A DNA stretch of 64,000 nucleotides from Arthrobacter sp. EM1 (GTDB lineage Bacteria; Actinomycetota; Actinomycetes; Actinomycetales; Micrococcaceae), in assembly GCF_029964055.1 (NCBI RefSeq), contig NZ_CP124836.1, positions 310,001 to 374,000 on the forward strand. The letters run 5' to 3'. The position numbers were made by a program, and so were the translations under genes. Under the pieces are notes generated by a model. That model was not told the origin of the DNA, searched no databases, and saw only the letters and a list, made by a program, of their open reading frames with translations. Shown one piece after another: positions 1-7,793 of the stretch (the first letter of the stretch is position 1; every line of letters starts with the position of its first letter).

Positions 1-1
1 G

Positions 2-43
2 TCCACTGTCTTTCACCGGGACGACACCCAGGTGACCACATGA
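2..43 (+). CDS. C-terminal end of an upstream gene (partial)
   Basis: The reading frame from the left edge ends at a TGA at 41-43, which overlaps the ATG of the next gene in an ATGA arrangement typical of translational coupling. Only 13 residues are visible, ending in RDDTQVTT. From the position in a flagellar operon just upstream of a cell-wall peptidase and fliK, it could be fliJ, but the visible piece is too short to show a family. Confidence 0.35.
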   Translation, partial: STVFHRDDTQVTT

Positions 44-699
44 GCATGACCGAGGCGATCGGCCGGATGCAGAGCATCCAGTCCATGATCTCCGAACTCA
101 CCACCCGGCCGGTGGACTCGGCGAAGTCCACGGCGATCTCGGCCGCCGCCACGGGCTCGCCTGTCAACGGAGGAGGGGACGGTTCCTTTACCCAAGCCCT
201 CGCCTCGGCGCTGGGCACCAGCGGAACCGGAACAGCGTCCCTGCAGGAGAGCCTCAATTCCCTGACAGGTATCAGCGGGACAACACTCAAGGGTGTCTCC
301 GCGCCGGTTGCCACCGGAGGGGCAGCGACCGGAAACGACGTGGTTGCCGCAGCGAAAAAGTACATCGGCGTGCCGTACGTCTGGGGCGGAACCAACCCGG
401 CCACCGGGATGGACTGCTCCGGCTTCACCCAGCGCGTCTTCAAAGACCTCGGCGTCGAGATTCCGCGGGTGGTCAGCGACCAGATGCGCCAAGGCACGCC
501 CGTAGCGTCCCTTGCCGAGGCCAAGCCCGGCGACCTGCTGGTGAGCTTCGGCGGCAACCACATCTCCATCTACCTCGGCAATGGCAAGGCAATCGACGCC
601 CCCGTGCCCGGGCAAACCATCCAGATCCGCGATGCCTGGGAGCAGCAGTCCAACCTCACGTCCATCCGCCGGATTGTCCCGGCGGGGGGCACATCATGA
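40..699 (+). CDS. NlpC/P60 (C40) peptidoglycan peptidase of the flagellar operon
   Basis: A 219-residue protein with a low-complexity N-terminal half (residues 1-95) and a C40 peptidase domain (about 98-215). The domain shows the entry motif YIGVPYVWGG, the catalytic Cys in DCSGF (C126) and the His in GGNHIS (H173). C40 enzymes cut peptide stems of peptidoglycan. No signal peptide is visible; the N-terminus looks like a flagellar protein and may be exported by the flagellar apparatus (inference). Its stop overlaps the fliK start by 4 bp, so the two are coupled. A role in opening the thick wall for the rod or hook, in place of the FlgJ muramidase, is likely but inferred. A second in-frame ATG at 46 is an alternative start. 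Confidence 0.85.
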   Translation: MSMTEAIGRMQSIQSMISELTTRPVDSAKSTAISAAATGSPVNGGGDGSFTQALASALGTSGTGTASLQESLNSLTGISGTTLKGVSAPVATGGAATGNDVVAAAKKYIGVPYVWGGTNPATGMDCSGFTQRVFKDLGVEIPRVVSDQMRQGTPVASLAEAKPGDLLVSFGGNHISIYLGNGKAIDAPVPGQTIQIRDAWEQQSNLTSIRRIVPAGGTS

Positions 700-2168
700 C
701 CGCATCGATGGGTCTGGGCTCTGCTGCGGGGATCAGCCGGGCCACCCAGCAAGGCGCCGGGGGCCGGGCCGGTACAACAACGTCCGGCGGCGGAGCTTTC
801 GGTGTGCTGTTGGACAGCGCCGTTTCCTCAAACGCCCAGCCCTCAAACGTCCAGCCCTCAAACGCCCAGCCCTCAAACGCCCAGCCCGAACGTCCGACGT
901 CCGAGACCACCGTGTCCGCGGATTCGAACTCCGCCGGCTCGCCGGGCGTCGGGGCACCGCAGGCTGTGCCCGCGCGCGCGACCGCGACCGTGGCCGTGTC
1001 CACATCCGCGTCCGTGACCGCATCCGCGTCCGTGACCGCACAGCTGTTCGGCGGGCAGCCGGACGACACCAAGGTCAACGACGCCACCTCCCACGACGCG
1101 TCGCCATCGAAGGATGACGCCGCAGGGCATGTTCTGCCGGTCCCGGCCTGGTTCGGAACTGCGTTGGCTGCCCCTGCGGCGCAGTCGACAGCCGCCGCCG
1201 CGGGGCAGGCCATACCGGGGCGGATGACCCCGGAACAGGCGGCCACGGAACCGCAGCTCCGGGCCGGCGGTGCCGTGCCGGTGTCGGCTCCTGCCACCGC
1301 GGTACCTGCTGCTGCTGCGGGCGCGCCGGCCGTGGCGGCAGACGCCAATGCCGTGGCCACCGGAGCTCCGGCCGCCGTCGTCCTGCCGGCAGCCACCGTT
1401 GCACCATCCAGCCCGGCCCAAGACGCAGCTCCGGCAGCAGGACTTACTGGGGCCGCCTCGACGCCCGCAACCGCCAGCCTCCAGCCGCACCCTCCGGCGG
1501 CCAGCACAACACCCGGACTTTCTTCCGCTGCCGGAGGAACGACCTTCGCCGGTCTTGTTCCCAATGCCGGCGCGAGCGGCGGCGACGTACGTCCGGATCG
1601 GAAGTCCGCGCTGGCGGCCACGGTATCGGTGGAATCGGCGTCCACCGCCGGAGCCGCCGCCCTGACCGGGGGCCCGGCTACTCCTACTGCCGCCACGTCG
1701 ACGTCCGCACCGCAGGCTCCCGCCGCGGCTTCCCCGCAGCAGGGGCCCGCACTCCAACCCCAGTTGAGCAGGCCTCTCTTCACCCTTGCCACGGCGGCCG
1801 CCGGTGAACATGTGATGACCCTCAAAGTGAACCCCGAAGACCTGGGCCCGCTGACCATCAGAGCCCACATCGACGCCGGCGGCGTCCGGATTGAGATGTT
1901 CTCTCCCGGTGAAGCCGGCCGGGAAGCTCTCCGCGGCGTCCTTCCCGAGCTCCGGAAGGAGCTCGCCGACGCCGGATTCGGGGCATCGCTGAACCTCTCG
2001 GATCGCAGCGGACCGGGGGACGGGGGCCGGAACGGCCGCCCGGGGCACCAGAACGACGCCGCAGCGCAGCGCTCAGCCCCGCGCCGCAACGAAGGATTTC
2101 ACGAGCCCGCGCCGCGCATCCCCGGTCGGCTGGGTTCCCCCCAAACCAACATCGACATTCTTGTCTGA
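696..2168 (+). CDS. fliK: Flagellar hook-length control protein FliK
   Basis: A 490-residue protein. Residues 1-350 are Ala/Pro/Thr/Ser-rich and repetitive, as expected for the unstructured ruler part of FliK. The C-terminal Flg_hook domain (about 365-450) is recognisable from HVMTLKVNPEDLGPL, followed by VRIEMFSPGEAGREALRG and a Leu-rich helix. FliK measures the hook and switches export specificity through FlhB. Near the N-terminus a repeat unit reading roughly QPSNA occurs four times, and a TASASV unit occurs further on. It starts at an ATG overlapping the peptidase stop and lies 18 bp upstream of flgD. Overall similarity is weak outside the C-terminal domain. Confidence 0.85.
   Translation: MTASMGLGSAAGISRATQQGAGGRAGTTTSGGGAFGVLLDSAVSSNAQPSNVQPSNAQPSNAQPERPTSETTVSADSNSAGSPGVGAPQAVPARATATVAVSTSASVTASASVTAQLFGGQPDDTKVNDATSHDASPSKDDAAGHVLPVPAWFGTALAAPAAQSTAAAAGQAIPGRMTPEQAATEPQLRAGGAVPVSAPATAVPAAAAGAPAVAADANAVATGAPAAVVLPAATVAPSSPAQDAAPAAGLTGAASTPATASLQPHPPAASTTPGLSSAAGGTTFAGLVPNAGASGGDVRPDRKSALAATVSVESASTAGAAALTGGPATPTAATSTSAPQAPAAASPQQGPALQPQLSRPLFTLATAAAGEHVMTLKVNPEDLGPLTIRAHIDAGGVRIEMFSPGEAGREALRGVLPELRKELADAGFGASLNLSDRSGPGDGGRNGRPGHQNDAAAQRSAPRRNEGFHEPAPRIPGRLGSPQTNIDILV
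826..888 (+). repeat. In-frame 15-bp tandem repeats in fliK
   Basis: About four copies of a 15-bp unit close to CAGCCCTCAAACGCC encode the QPSNA repeats of FliK. The unit length is a multiple of three, so gain or loss of copies would keep the frame and change the ruler length. Confidence 0.8.
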
Positions 2169-2186
2169 CACGAAGGAACGCCACAG

Positions 2187-2633
2187 ATGACGATTCAGCC
2201 GATCGCTACACCGTCCATCCCGATCAAGCCGACAACCGGTGCGGCGGGGGACCAGACTCCCGCTGTCCGCGCCCCGGTGCAGACCATGGACTCCAACGTT
2301 TTTATGACGCTCCTCGTGACCCAGCTGAAGAACCAGAACCCGAGTGCCCCGATGGACACCAACGCGATGATGGCCCAAACCATTCAGCTGTCCATGATGG
2401 AAAAAATGACCGAGCTGACAGCAAGCAGCAAGGATGGGCTTTCGCTGCAGATGCGCTCGGCGGCAGCCCAGCTGATCGGCCATTCCGTCGGCTATACGCT
2501 GCCGGACGGCACCGCGGGCAGCGGCATTGCTACTGCCGTTTCGTTCGCCGGCGACAAACCGGCGGTGACCATCGGCGAACTATCCATCCCCCTCGATTCC
2601 ATCACCGGAATCGTCGCTCCGTCCGCTCCCTGA
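2187..2633 (+). CDS. flgD: Flagellar hook capping protein FlgD
   Basis: A 148-residue protein with the FlgD N-terminal signature at about 35-60: MDSNVFMTLLVTQLKNQNP followed by MDTNAMMAQTIQLS. FlgD caps the growing hook and inserts FlgE subunits. It is shorter than the enteric protein (about 230 residues) and keeps only a small beta region after residue 95, so the usual Ig/tudor-like C-terminal part is reduced. It lies between fliK and flgE in the same operon, which supports the assignment. Confidence 0.92.
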   Translation: MTIQPIATPSIPIKPTTGAAGDQTPAVRAPVQTMDSNVFMTLLVTQLKNQNPSAPMDTNAMMAQTIQLSMMEKMTELTASSKDGLSLQMRSAAAQLIGHSVGYTLPDGTAGSGIATAVSFAGDKPAVTIGELSIPLDSITGIVAPSAP

Positions 2634-2679
2634 CCCTAGATTTTGACCAGTTTTCCCACCTTGTAGAAAGGCAGTCGCC

Positions 2680-3852
2680 ATGCTCCGCTCGCTCTACTCC
2701 GGAATTTCCGGCCTTCGCGCCCACCAGACCATGCTGGATGTTACCGGCGCCAACATCGCCAACGTCAACACAGCCGGGTACAAGTCCGGAACCACGCAGT
2801 TCCAGGACACCCTGTCCCAGCTGACCCAGGGCGCCACGGCTCCGCAGGGCGGCACCGGCGGAAGCAACCCTGCCCAGATCGGCCTGGGCGTCCGCGTTGC
2901 CGGGGTTACCAACAACTTCAGCCAGGGGTCCTCGCAGGCCACCGGCAAGGCCACGGACATGATGATCTCCGGAGACGGCTTTTTCGTCACCAGCAAGGGC
3001 GGCCAGCAGCTGTTCACCCGTGCCGGTGCTTTTAACCTCGATGCTGCCGGCCAGCTGGTCAGCCCCGACGGCGGCATCCTGCAGGGGTGGAAGGCCGACG
3101 CCAACGGCGCGGTCAACACGACCGGCGCCGTCGGCACCATCACGCTGAACCCGAACAACATGGTCGCCACGGCAACCAACGCGGTTTCACTTGACGGGAA
3201 CCTGCCCGGCGACGCGACCGTTCCCACGTCGCTGAACCGCGTGGTCAAGGTTTACGACGGCGCCGGTGCTGCGCGTGACCTCAATCTGACCTTCGACAAG
3301 ACCGCCACCGGCTGGAATGTTACAGGTAACGACGGCAGCGGACCCGTCACTGTGGGCCTCGCACAGGGAGCCAACGGCACACTGACGGCCAGCGGCGCGT
3401 TGACCGTCGGCGGCATTACTGTCGCGTTGAATAAACTCTCGGGCTACGCAAAAGTCGAAACCCTCACGGTCGCCGGCCAGAACGGCTCTGCTGCCGGCTC
3501 GCTTGAGTCTTACACGCTGGGCAGTGACGGATCCCTGATCGGCTCCTTCAGCAACGGCACCAAACAGGTGATGGCCAAGATCGCCCTGGCCAAGTTCACC
3601 AACCCGGCCGGTCTGGAAAAGGCAGGATCTTCGTCCTACACGGCCACCGGCAACTCCGGCGGGGTGCAGTTCGGCAGTGCCGGTGCACCAGGGCTCGGCA
3701 CACTCTCCGGCGGGACCCTGGAAATGTCCAACGTGGACCTTTCCCAGGAGTTCACCAACCTCATCGTGGCCCAGCGCGGGTTCCAGGCCAACGCCCGCAT
3801 CATCACCACCTCCGACGAGGTCCTGCAGGAACTGACCCAGCTCAAGCGCTAA
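2680..3852 (+). CDS. flgE: Flagellar hook protein FlgE
   Basis: A 390-residue hook subunit. The N-terminal rod-type motif LRSLYSGISGLRAHQTMLDVTGANIANVNTAGYK (residues 2-35) and the C-terminal helix ending SNVDLSQEFTNLIVAQRGFQANARIITTSDEVLQEL (about 350-388) are the D0 segments that pack in the hook core. The middle part carries the flagellar basal-body domains, including GDGFFVT. A ribosome-binding sequence (AGAAAGG) precedes the ATG. It is the last gene before the strong terminator at 3891, so it ends this transcription unit. Confidence 0.96.
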   Translation: MLRSLYSGISGLRAHQTMLDVTGANIANVNTAGYKSGTTQFQDTLSQLTQGATAPQGGTGGSNPAQIGLGVRVAGVTNNFSQGSSQATGKATDMMISGDGFFVTSKGGQQLFTRAGAFNLDAAGQLVSPDGGILQGWKADANGAVNTTGAVGTITLNPNNMVATATNAVSLDGNLPGDATVPTSLNRVVKVYDGAGAARDLNLTFDKTATGWNVTGNDGSGPVTVGLAQGANGTLTASGALTVGGITVALNKLSGYAKVETLTVAGQNGSAAGSLESYTLGSDGSLIGSFSNGTKQVMAKIALAKFTNPAGLEKAGSSSYTATGNSGGVQFGSAGAPGLGTLSGGTLEMSNVDLSQEFTNLIVAQRGFQANARIITTSDEVLQELTQLKR

Positions 3853-3890
3853 TCACCCGGAAAACGTGACTAGCTCCTAAATATCGGAGC

Positions 3891-3937
3891 GACAGCCCTG
3901 GCTACGGAGATCTTCGGAGCCAGGGCTGTCTTTTTTT
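3891..3937 (+). terminator. Rho-independent terminator after flgE
   Basis: Perfect 13-bp arms GACAGCCCTGGCT (3891-3903) and AGCCAGGGCTGTC (3918-3930) are followed by seven T residues (3931-3937). This is the clearest U-tract terminator in the window. It closes the fliK-flgD-flgE unit before the convergent diguanylate cyclase gene. Confidence 0.93.
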
Positions 3938-4136
3938 GAGATCCGCGGCTTCGGCTTAGACATTAGCCTGCAACCAGATATGCCTCACGTTTCGACCGAG
4001 TATCACGTCTCTTCTGAGAGCCCGCCCTGAAGTGGAGGTACATTCCGATGCGACCGCCTGGCACCAACTGCCTGCGGTGGCGCACGTGGCGTAGGTCCGA
4101 TCGGGGGACGTTATGGCATCCATAGGCAGAAGCCGG

Positions 4137-5633
4137 CTACGCCCTCATCCGCGGGATCGGGGCGGGAGCGCCACCGGTCCCTTTTCCTGCTTGGAGTGCC
4201 CCGTCGGCGGCAAAGTTGGTGTCAAGAGTGTTCCGTGAAGCACTGCCGGCACGCGGCCCCGGGTTTTCGGCGACGGTTACAGCGTCGCGCAGATCGCTCC
4301 AGAAGCGTTCCGCCGCGGCCGGCCGGCTGGCGGTGAGGATGCCCTGGCTCACGAGCGAGTCGGCCCATTGCTGGACCAGCTGATGGTGGAAAACGAACTC
4401 CGCCAGGGCCCGGGACTGCGGCAGGGGCAGTTTTGTCCGCTGCTCACCGTCAGGTTGCTCCGGGTCAGGGAGCTGCCCGATGGCGGCCAGCAGGCTTTCG
4501 AGGGTCCGCCGGGCCGTTTCCGGGCCCCGGGTTTGTTCCGGCAGCAGGCCCAGGTCCTTGGCTGAGGCGATCTGGAGGCGCAGCTGGACCGTGTAAGCGG
4601 CCCAGCACCTGGCATCGCTGGGGCTAATCTCAAGGGCGCCGCGGGTATCCTGGCGCTGGGTCGCGTCGTAAATGACGAAGCGGCTCCGGCCGGAGTGTTT
4701 CGCTGCGTACATTGCCGTGTCGGCTTCCGCCAGCAGTTGTTCCGGGCCATCCATTCCTGATCCGGCAGTGATGCCGACGCTTGCGCTCATCCGCAGCTCA
4801 GTCCCGGCGACCTGAACCGGGGCGGCGACGGCATCCATCACGCGCAGCGCCGTCGCCGGGCCCTGGTCCAAGCCGGAGCCCGGCAGCAGCAGGGTGAATT
4901 CGTCTCCGCCGGTCCGTGCCGCGGTGTCCCCGGTCCGGAGGCAGAACTGGAGCCGCCGGGCGATTTCCACCAGCAGCGCGTCCCCGGCTCCATGTCCATA
5001 CGAATCGTTGATTGGCTTGAAGCCGTCAATGTCCACCGCCAGGACCAGCATGGGCACCCCGGTGATCCGGCTCGCGGCCATCGCCTCTCTGAGGCGTGCA
5101 GCCAGGAGCGATCGGTTGGCCAGCCCGGTCAGCGGATCGTGCAGTGCCTGGCTCTCCAATGCCCCCAGCTTCTCGAGTTCCGCGGTTCGTGTCCCGGCGA
5201 GGACGAATGCCGGAATGAGGCACAGGACGCCTTCAAGCAGGAACGCTGCACCCAGGAGCGCGGAATTTGCCGGCGGCAACGATCCGGACGCACCCGCAAA
5301 AGCCAGTTGCAGGAAGGCCGGGCTCCCGGCGACCACGACTGTGGCCACGGCCATGGCCAGCCAGTCCTCGAACAAAGCAATCACGGGTACTGCGAGGAAA
5401 AACAGAAAGTAGGCCTCCACGGACCCGGACAACCGGACGGTTATGGCCGCCGCCAGCACCAGGGCCGCACCGGACAGGCAACCCAGGGCGCGGCGCCACA
5501 GTGCAGGGTGTCGCGACCGTGCCCCGCGGGGAAGACGATCGCCTGCTGAGACAAGCCACTGCGGTACCACTGCGTATGCTCCCCATTGTTCGGCAGATCC
5601 ACGCCTACCCAGCCAGCGGATCGTTGACAACAC
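4137..5633 (-). CDS. Membrane diguanylate cyclase (GGDEF domain)
   Basis: A 498-residue protein with about four hydrophobic segments in residues 50-147, then a GGDEF domain (about 163-325). The active-site GGDEF is at 242-246 and the product-inhibition site RTGD lies exactly five residues upstream (R233, D236), so both synthesis of c-di-GMP and feedback control look intact. DPLTG at the domain start and a family-typical end (ADTAMYAAK) are present. A 170-residue C-terminal tail has no recognised domain. It sits alone on the opposite strand between flgE and flbD, so a role in controlling motility is likely by context. The GTG start at 5633 lacks a clear ribosome-binding site and overlaps a 13-bp repeat; the next in-frame TTG or an inner GTG near 5573 are alternatives. 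Confidence 0.9.
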   Translation of the reverse strand: MLSTIRWLGRRGSAEQWGAYAVVPQWLVSAGDRLPRGARSRHPALWRRALGCLSGAALVLAAAITVRLSGSVEAYFLFFLAVPVIALFEDWLAMAVATVVVAGSPAFLQLAFAGASGSLPPANSALLGAAFLLEGVLCLIPAFVLAGTRTAELEKLGALESQALHDPLTGLANRSLLAARLREAMAASRITGVPMLVLAVDIDGFKPINDSYGHGAGDALLVEIARRLQFCLRTGDTAARTGGDEFTLLLPGSGLDQGPATALRVMDAVAAPVQVAGTELRMSASVGITAGSGMDGPEQLLAEADTAMYAAKHSGRSRFVIYDATQRQDTRGALEISPSDARCWAAYTVQLRLQIASAKDLGLLPEQTRGPETARRTLESLLAAIGQLPDPEQPDGEQRTKLPLPQSRALAEFVFHHQLVQQWADSLVSQGILTASRPAAAERFWSDLRDAVTVAENPGPRAGSASRNTLDTNFAADGALQAGKGTGGAPAPIPRMRA

Positions 5634-5662
5634 TCACTGTAACGAACATCACTCACTGTAAC
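5631..5662. repeat. Two 13-bp direct repeats at the diguanylate cyclase start
   Basis: CACTCACTGTAAC occurs at 5631-5643 and again at 5650-5662, exactly 19 bp apart. The pair overlaps the first codon and the immediate 5' region of the diguanylate cyclase gene, and lies in the divergent gap with flbD. Identical spaced direct repeats suggest a binding site for a regulator, but no known family consensus was recognised. Confidence 0.6.
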
Positions 5663-5779
5663 TAACGCGGTGTCCGCCGCCAGGCCGCATATTACCAAGC
5701 CTACGCAGCTAACCAATCAGTCCGGTTGGCCGACAGTAGATCGTAGACCACCATCCCCTATACAGAGCAGAATCGGCCC

Positions 5780-6058
5780 ATGATCGTCGTAACTCGACTC
5801 AACGGAACGCGCTTCGCGGTCAATCCCGACCTCATCGAACGGATCCACGAGAGCCCGGACACCCACCTTGTCACCCTCGACGGAGCTACGTACGTTGTGC
5901 TCGAAAGCCTCGCCGAAGTGGTTGAACTGATCGCCGAGTACCGCGCTTATGTACTGAGCAAGGCCCGGGACTTTCCGGCCGTGACCGGCTACCACCTCAG
6001 CCTGGTTCCGTCCGAGGACGCCGCAGACGTTGGTCGTACCGACCGGCCGGGGGAGTAG
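5780..6058 (+). CDS. flbD: FlbD family flagellar protein
   Basis: A 92-residue protein with the FlbD-family pattern: MIVVTRLNGTRFAVNPDLIE at the N-terminus, then a TLDGATYVVLESLAEVVELI segment. FlbD-type small proteins are found upstream of motA in many Gram-positive flagellar clusters; their molecular function is not well defined. This protein is unrelated to the Caulobacter FlbD response regulator. It is separated from motA by 3 bp, so it is probably translated together with the stator genes and is the first gene of the long export/motor operon. Confidence 0.9.
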   Translation: MIVVTRLNGTRFAVNPDLIERIHESPDTHLVTLDGATYVVLESLAEVVELIAEYRAYVLSKARDFPAVTGYHLSLVPSEDAADVGRTDRPGE

Positions 6059-6061
6059 GCC

Positions 6062-6892
6062 ATGGATCCGGCAACAATTATCGGGCTGCTGATGGCGTTT
6101 GGCGCCATCTACGCCATGGTGGCCCTTGAAGGCGCAAGTATTACCAGCCTTTTGCTGCCTGCACCGATGATCCTGGTTTTTGGTGCGACGCTCGCCGTCG
6201 GGCTTGCAGGATCAACCCTTAAGGACGTGGTGCACGCCTTCAAAGCGCTGCCGAACGCGTTTAAGGGCAAGACCGTCCCGCCGCAGGTCAGCATCGACGA
6301 GATCATTGTCTTCGCTGAGAGGGCCCGCGCAGAAGGCCTGCTGTCGTTGGAAAGCGACGCTGCCGCCACCAAGGATCCGTTCCTGAAGATTGCGCTGCAG
6401 AACATCGCCGACGGAACCGATGGTGAGGACCTCCGGGAAATGCTCGACGACGGCATCAGCTCCAAGATGAAGTCCGACAACACGGCCTCGAAGTTCTTCA
6501 AGATGCTGGGAGGCTACGCACCCACCATCGGCATTATCGGCACAGTCGTTTCGCTGACCCACGTCCTGGAAAACCTGTCGAAACCGGACGAGCTCGGACA
6601 CATGATCGCCGCAGCCTTCGTCGCTACGCTCTGGGGGGTCCTTTCCGCCAACTTCATTTGGCTTCCTATCGGGGACCGGATGGCAAAGATCTCCGAACTT
6701 GAGGTCGACCGAATGACCCTCATCATGGAAGGCGTTCTGGCCCTGCAGGCAGGCATCCAGCCAATCCTGCTGCGGGAGAAGCTCAACGCAATGGTTCCCG
6801 ACTACAAACTCAAGGCCGGCGCCGGGAAGGCACCAAAGTCCGGGCCCAAAAAAGCATCCAAGGGCGGAGAACCGCTGGAGGACGCGGCATGA
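6062..6892 (+). CDS. motA: Flagellar stator protein MotA
   Basis: A 276-residue, four-helix membrane protein of the MotA/TolQ/ExbB family. Hydrophobic segments lie near residues 3-25, 32-52, 150-172 and 183-205. The cytoplasmic loop between the second and third helices contains the charged region that contacts FliG. The stretch MLGGYAPTIGIIGTVVSLTHVLENLSKPDELG carries the conserved MotA signature in helix 3. MotA with MotB forms the ion channel that drives rotation. The end overlaps the motB start by 4 bp. The C-terminus is Lys/Ala/Gly-rich and probably disordered. Confidence 0.96.
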   Translation: MDPATIIGLLMAFGAIYAMVALEGASITSLLLPAPMILVFGATLAVGLAGSTLKDVVHAFKALPNAFKGKTVPPQVSIDEIIVFAERARAEGLLSLESDAAATKDPFLKIALQNIADGTDGEDLREMLDDGISSKMKSDNTASKFFKMLGGYAPTIGIIGTVVSLTHVLENLSKPDELGHMIAAAFVATLWGVLSANFIWLPIGDRMAKISELEVDRMTLIMEGVLALQAGIQPILLREKLNAMVPDYKLKAGAGKAPKSGPKKASKGGEPLEDAA

Positions 6893-7764
6893 GCCCCCGG
6901 CGACGGTCCAAAAGGGCCGCCCCCGAAGAGCACCACGTTGACGAACGCTGGCTCGTGTCCTACGCGGATATGGTCACCGTCCTGATGTGCCTGTTCATCG
7001 TCCTGTACGCGATGTCCACCGTCGACGCTAACAAATTCGAGAAACTCCGTAATTCCCTCGCCACCGGCTTTGGCGCCGTCGCGTCCGAAACCGTCGACAC
7101 GGCCACCGGAACCGTGGTCCCGGCGGACCAGGCCAATAAGGACCTTGAAGCGTTCGCTGCCGTACAGGCGCAGGCGCAGGCGCAGGCGCAGCCGGCGGCA
7201 GGCCAGGCGGCGAATGCGCAGCCCAATGTCGACCCGGCAGCCTTGGAACAGGCCATGAAGGAAGTCAATCGGCTCCAGGCCCTGGAGGACAAAATGAAAG
7301 CGGGGCTGGCGGCGGAAAACCTTAGCGAAAACGTGGAGTTCCAAATCGATCCACGCGGATTGACCGTCAAACTCGTTGGATCCCAAACATTCTTCGAACC
7401 CGACAGGCCGGAACTGACCGGGCGGGCCACCCGGGTCCTTAATGTTGTTGCTCCGGTCCTTGCGCCGGCCGGAATGGAGGTCATGGTGGAGGGACACGCA
7501 GCTAACGGCGTGACGTCCTTCCCCTCCACCTGGGAACTGTCTTCCACCCGGGCGGTGAACGTCCTGCGCTTTATGGTGGAGCGCGGCGGCGTCCCCCAGT
7601 CCGCCATCGGGGCGGTTGCTTTCGGCTCCGCACGGCAGGTCAACGACGACTCCACACCTGAGTTGATGGAGCTGAACCGCAGGGTTGACATTGTGGTCCT
7701 GTCCGACCAGCCCGACGTCGTCCGGTCCCTGATACCGGAAGCGATGAATATGCTGCAGAAATAG
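6889..7764 (+). CDS. motB: Flagellar stator protein MotB
   Basis: A 291-residue protein with one N-terminal transmembrane helix (about residues 20-42). In SYADMVTVLMCLFIVLYAMS the Asp is the conserved ion-binding residue. A C-terminal OmpA-like domain (about 145-280) binds peptidoglycan, with VEGHAANG and the NRRVDIVV motif. A linker at about 85-105 has alternating QA repeats encoded by a short hexanucleotide run. Overlap with motA indicates coupled, balanced synthesis. MotB anchors the stator to the cell wall and completes the ion channel. It is followed by fliM after a 29-bp gap. Confidence 0.95.
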   Translation: MSPRRRSKRAAPEEHHVDERWLVSYADMVTVLMCLFIVLYAMSTVDANKFEKLRNSLATGFGAVASETVDTATGTVVPADQANKDLEAFAAVQAQAQAQAQPAAGQAANAQPNVDPAALEQAMKEVNRLQALEDKMKAGLAAENLSENVEFQIDPRGLTVKLVGSQTFFEPDRPELTGRATRVLNVVAPVLAPAGMEVMVEGHAANGVTSFPSTWELSSTRAVNVLRFMVERGGVPQSAIGAVAFGSARQVNDDSTPELMELNRRVDIVVLSDQPDVVRSLIPEAMNMLQK

Positions 7765-7793
7765 CTGCGGATTGGCTTACCCGCGGGGGTGCC

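Noticed and set aside
826..888. Direct repeats considered as a CRISPR-like array
   Set aside because: The units are contiguous, only 15 bp, without spacers, and encode in-frame residues of FliK.
656..2089. Long minus-strand frames opposite fliK
   Set aside because: Low-complexity shadows of the repetitive fliK sequence with no domain.
4048..4125. A 25-codon ORF with GGAGG upstream after the flgE terminator
   Set aside because: The ribosome-binding site is good, but the peptide has no recognisable features and the spacing of 10 bp with only 25 codons is easily random. It would need conservation or expression data.
5441..5716. Small frames on both strands around the diguanylate cyclase start
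   Set aside because: No ribosome-binding sites or family features; they overlap the N-terminal part of the real gene.
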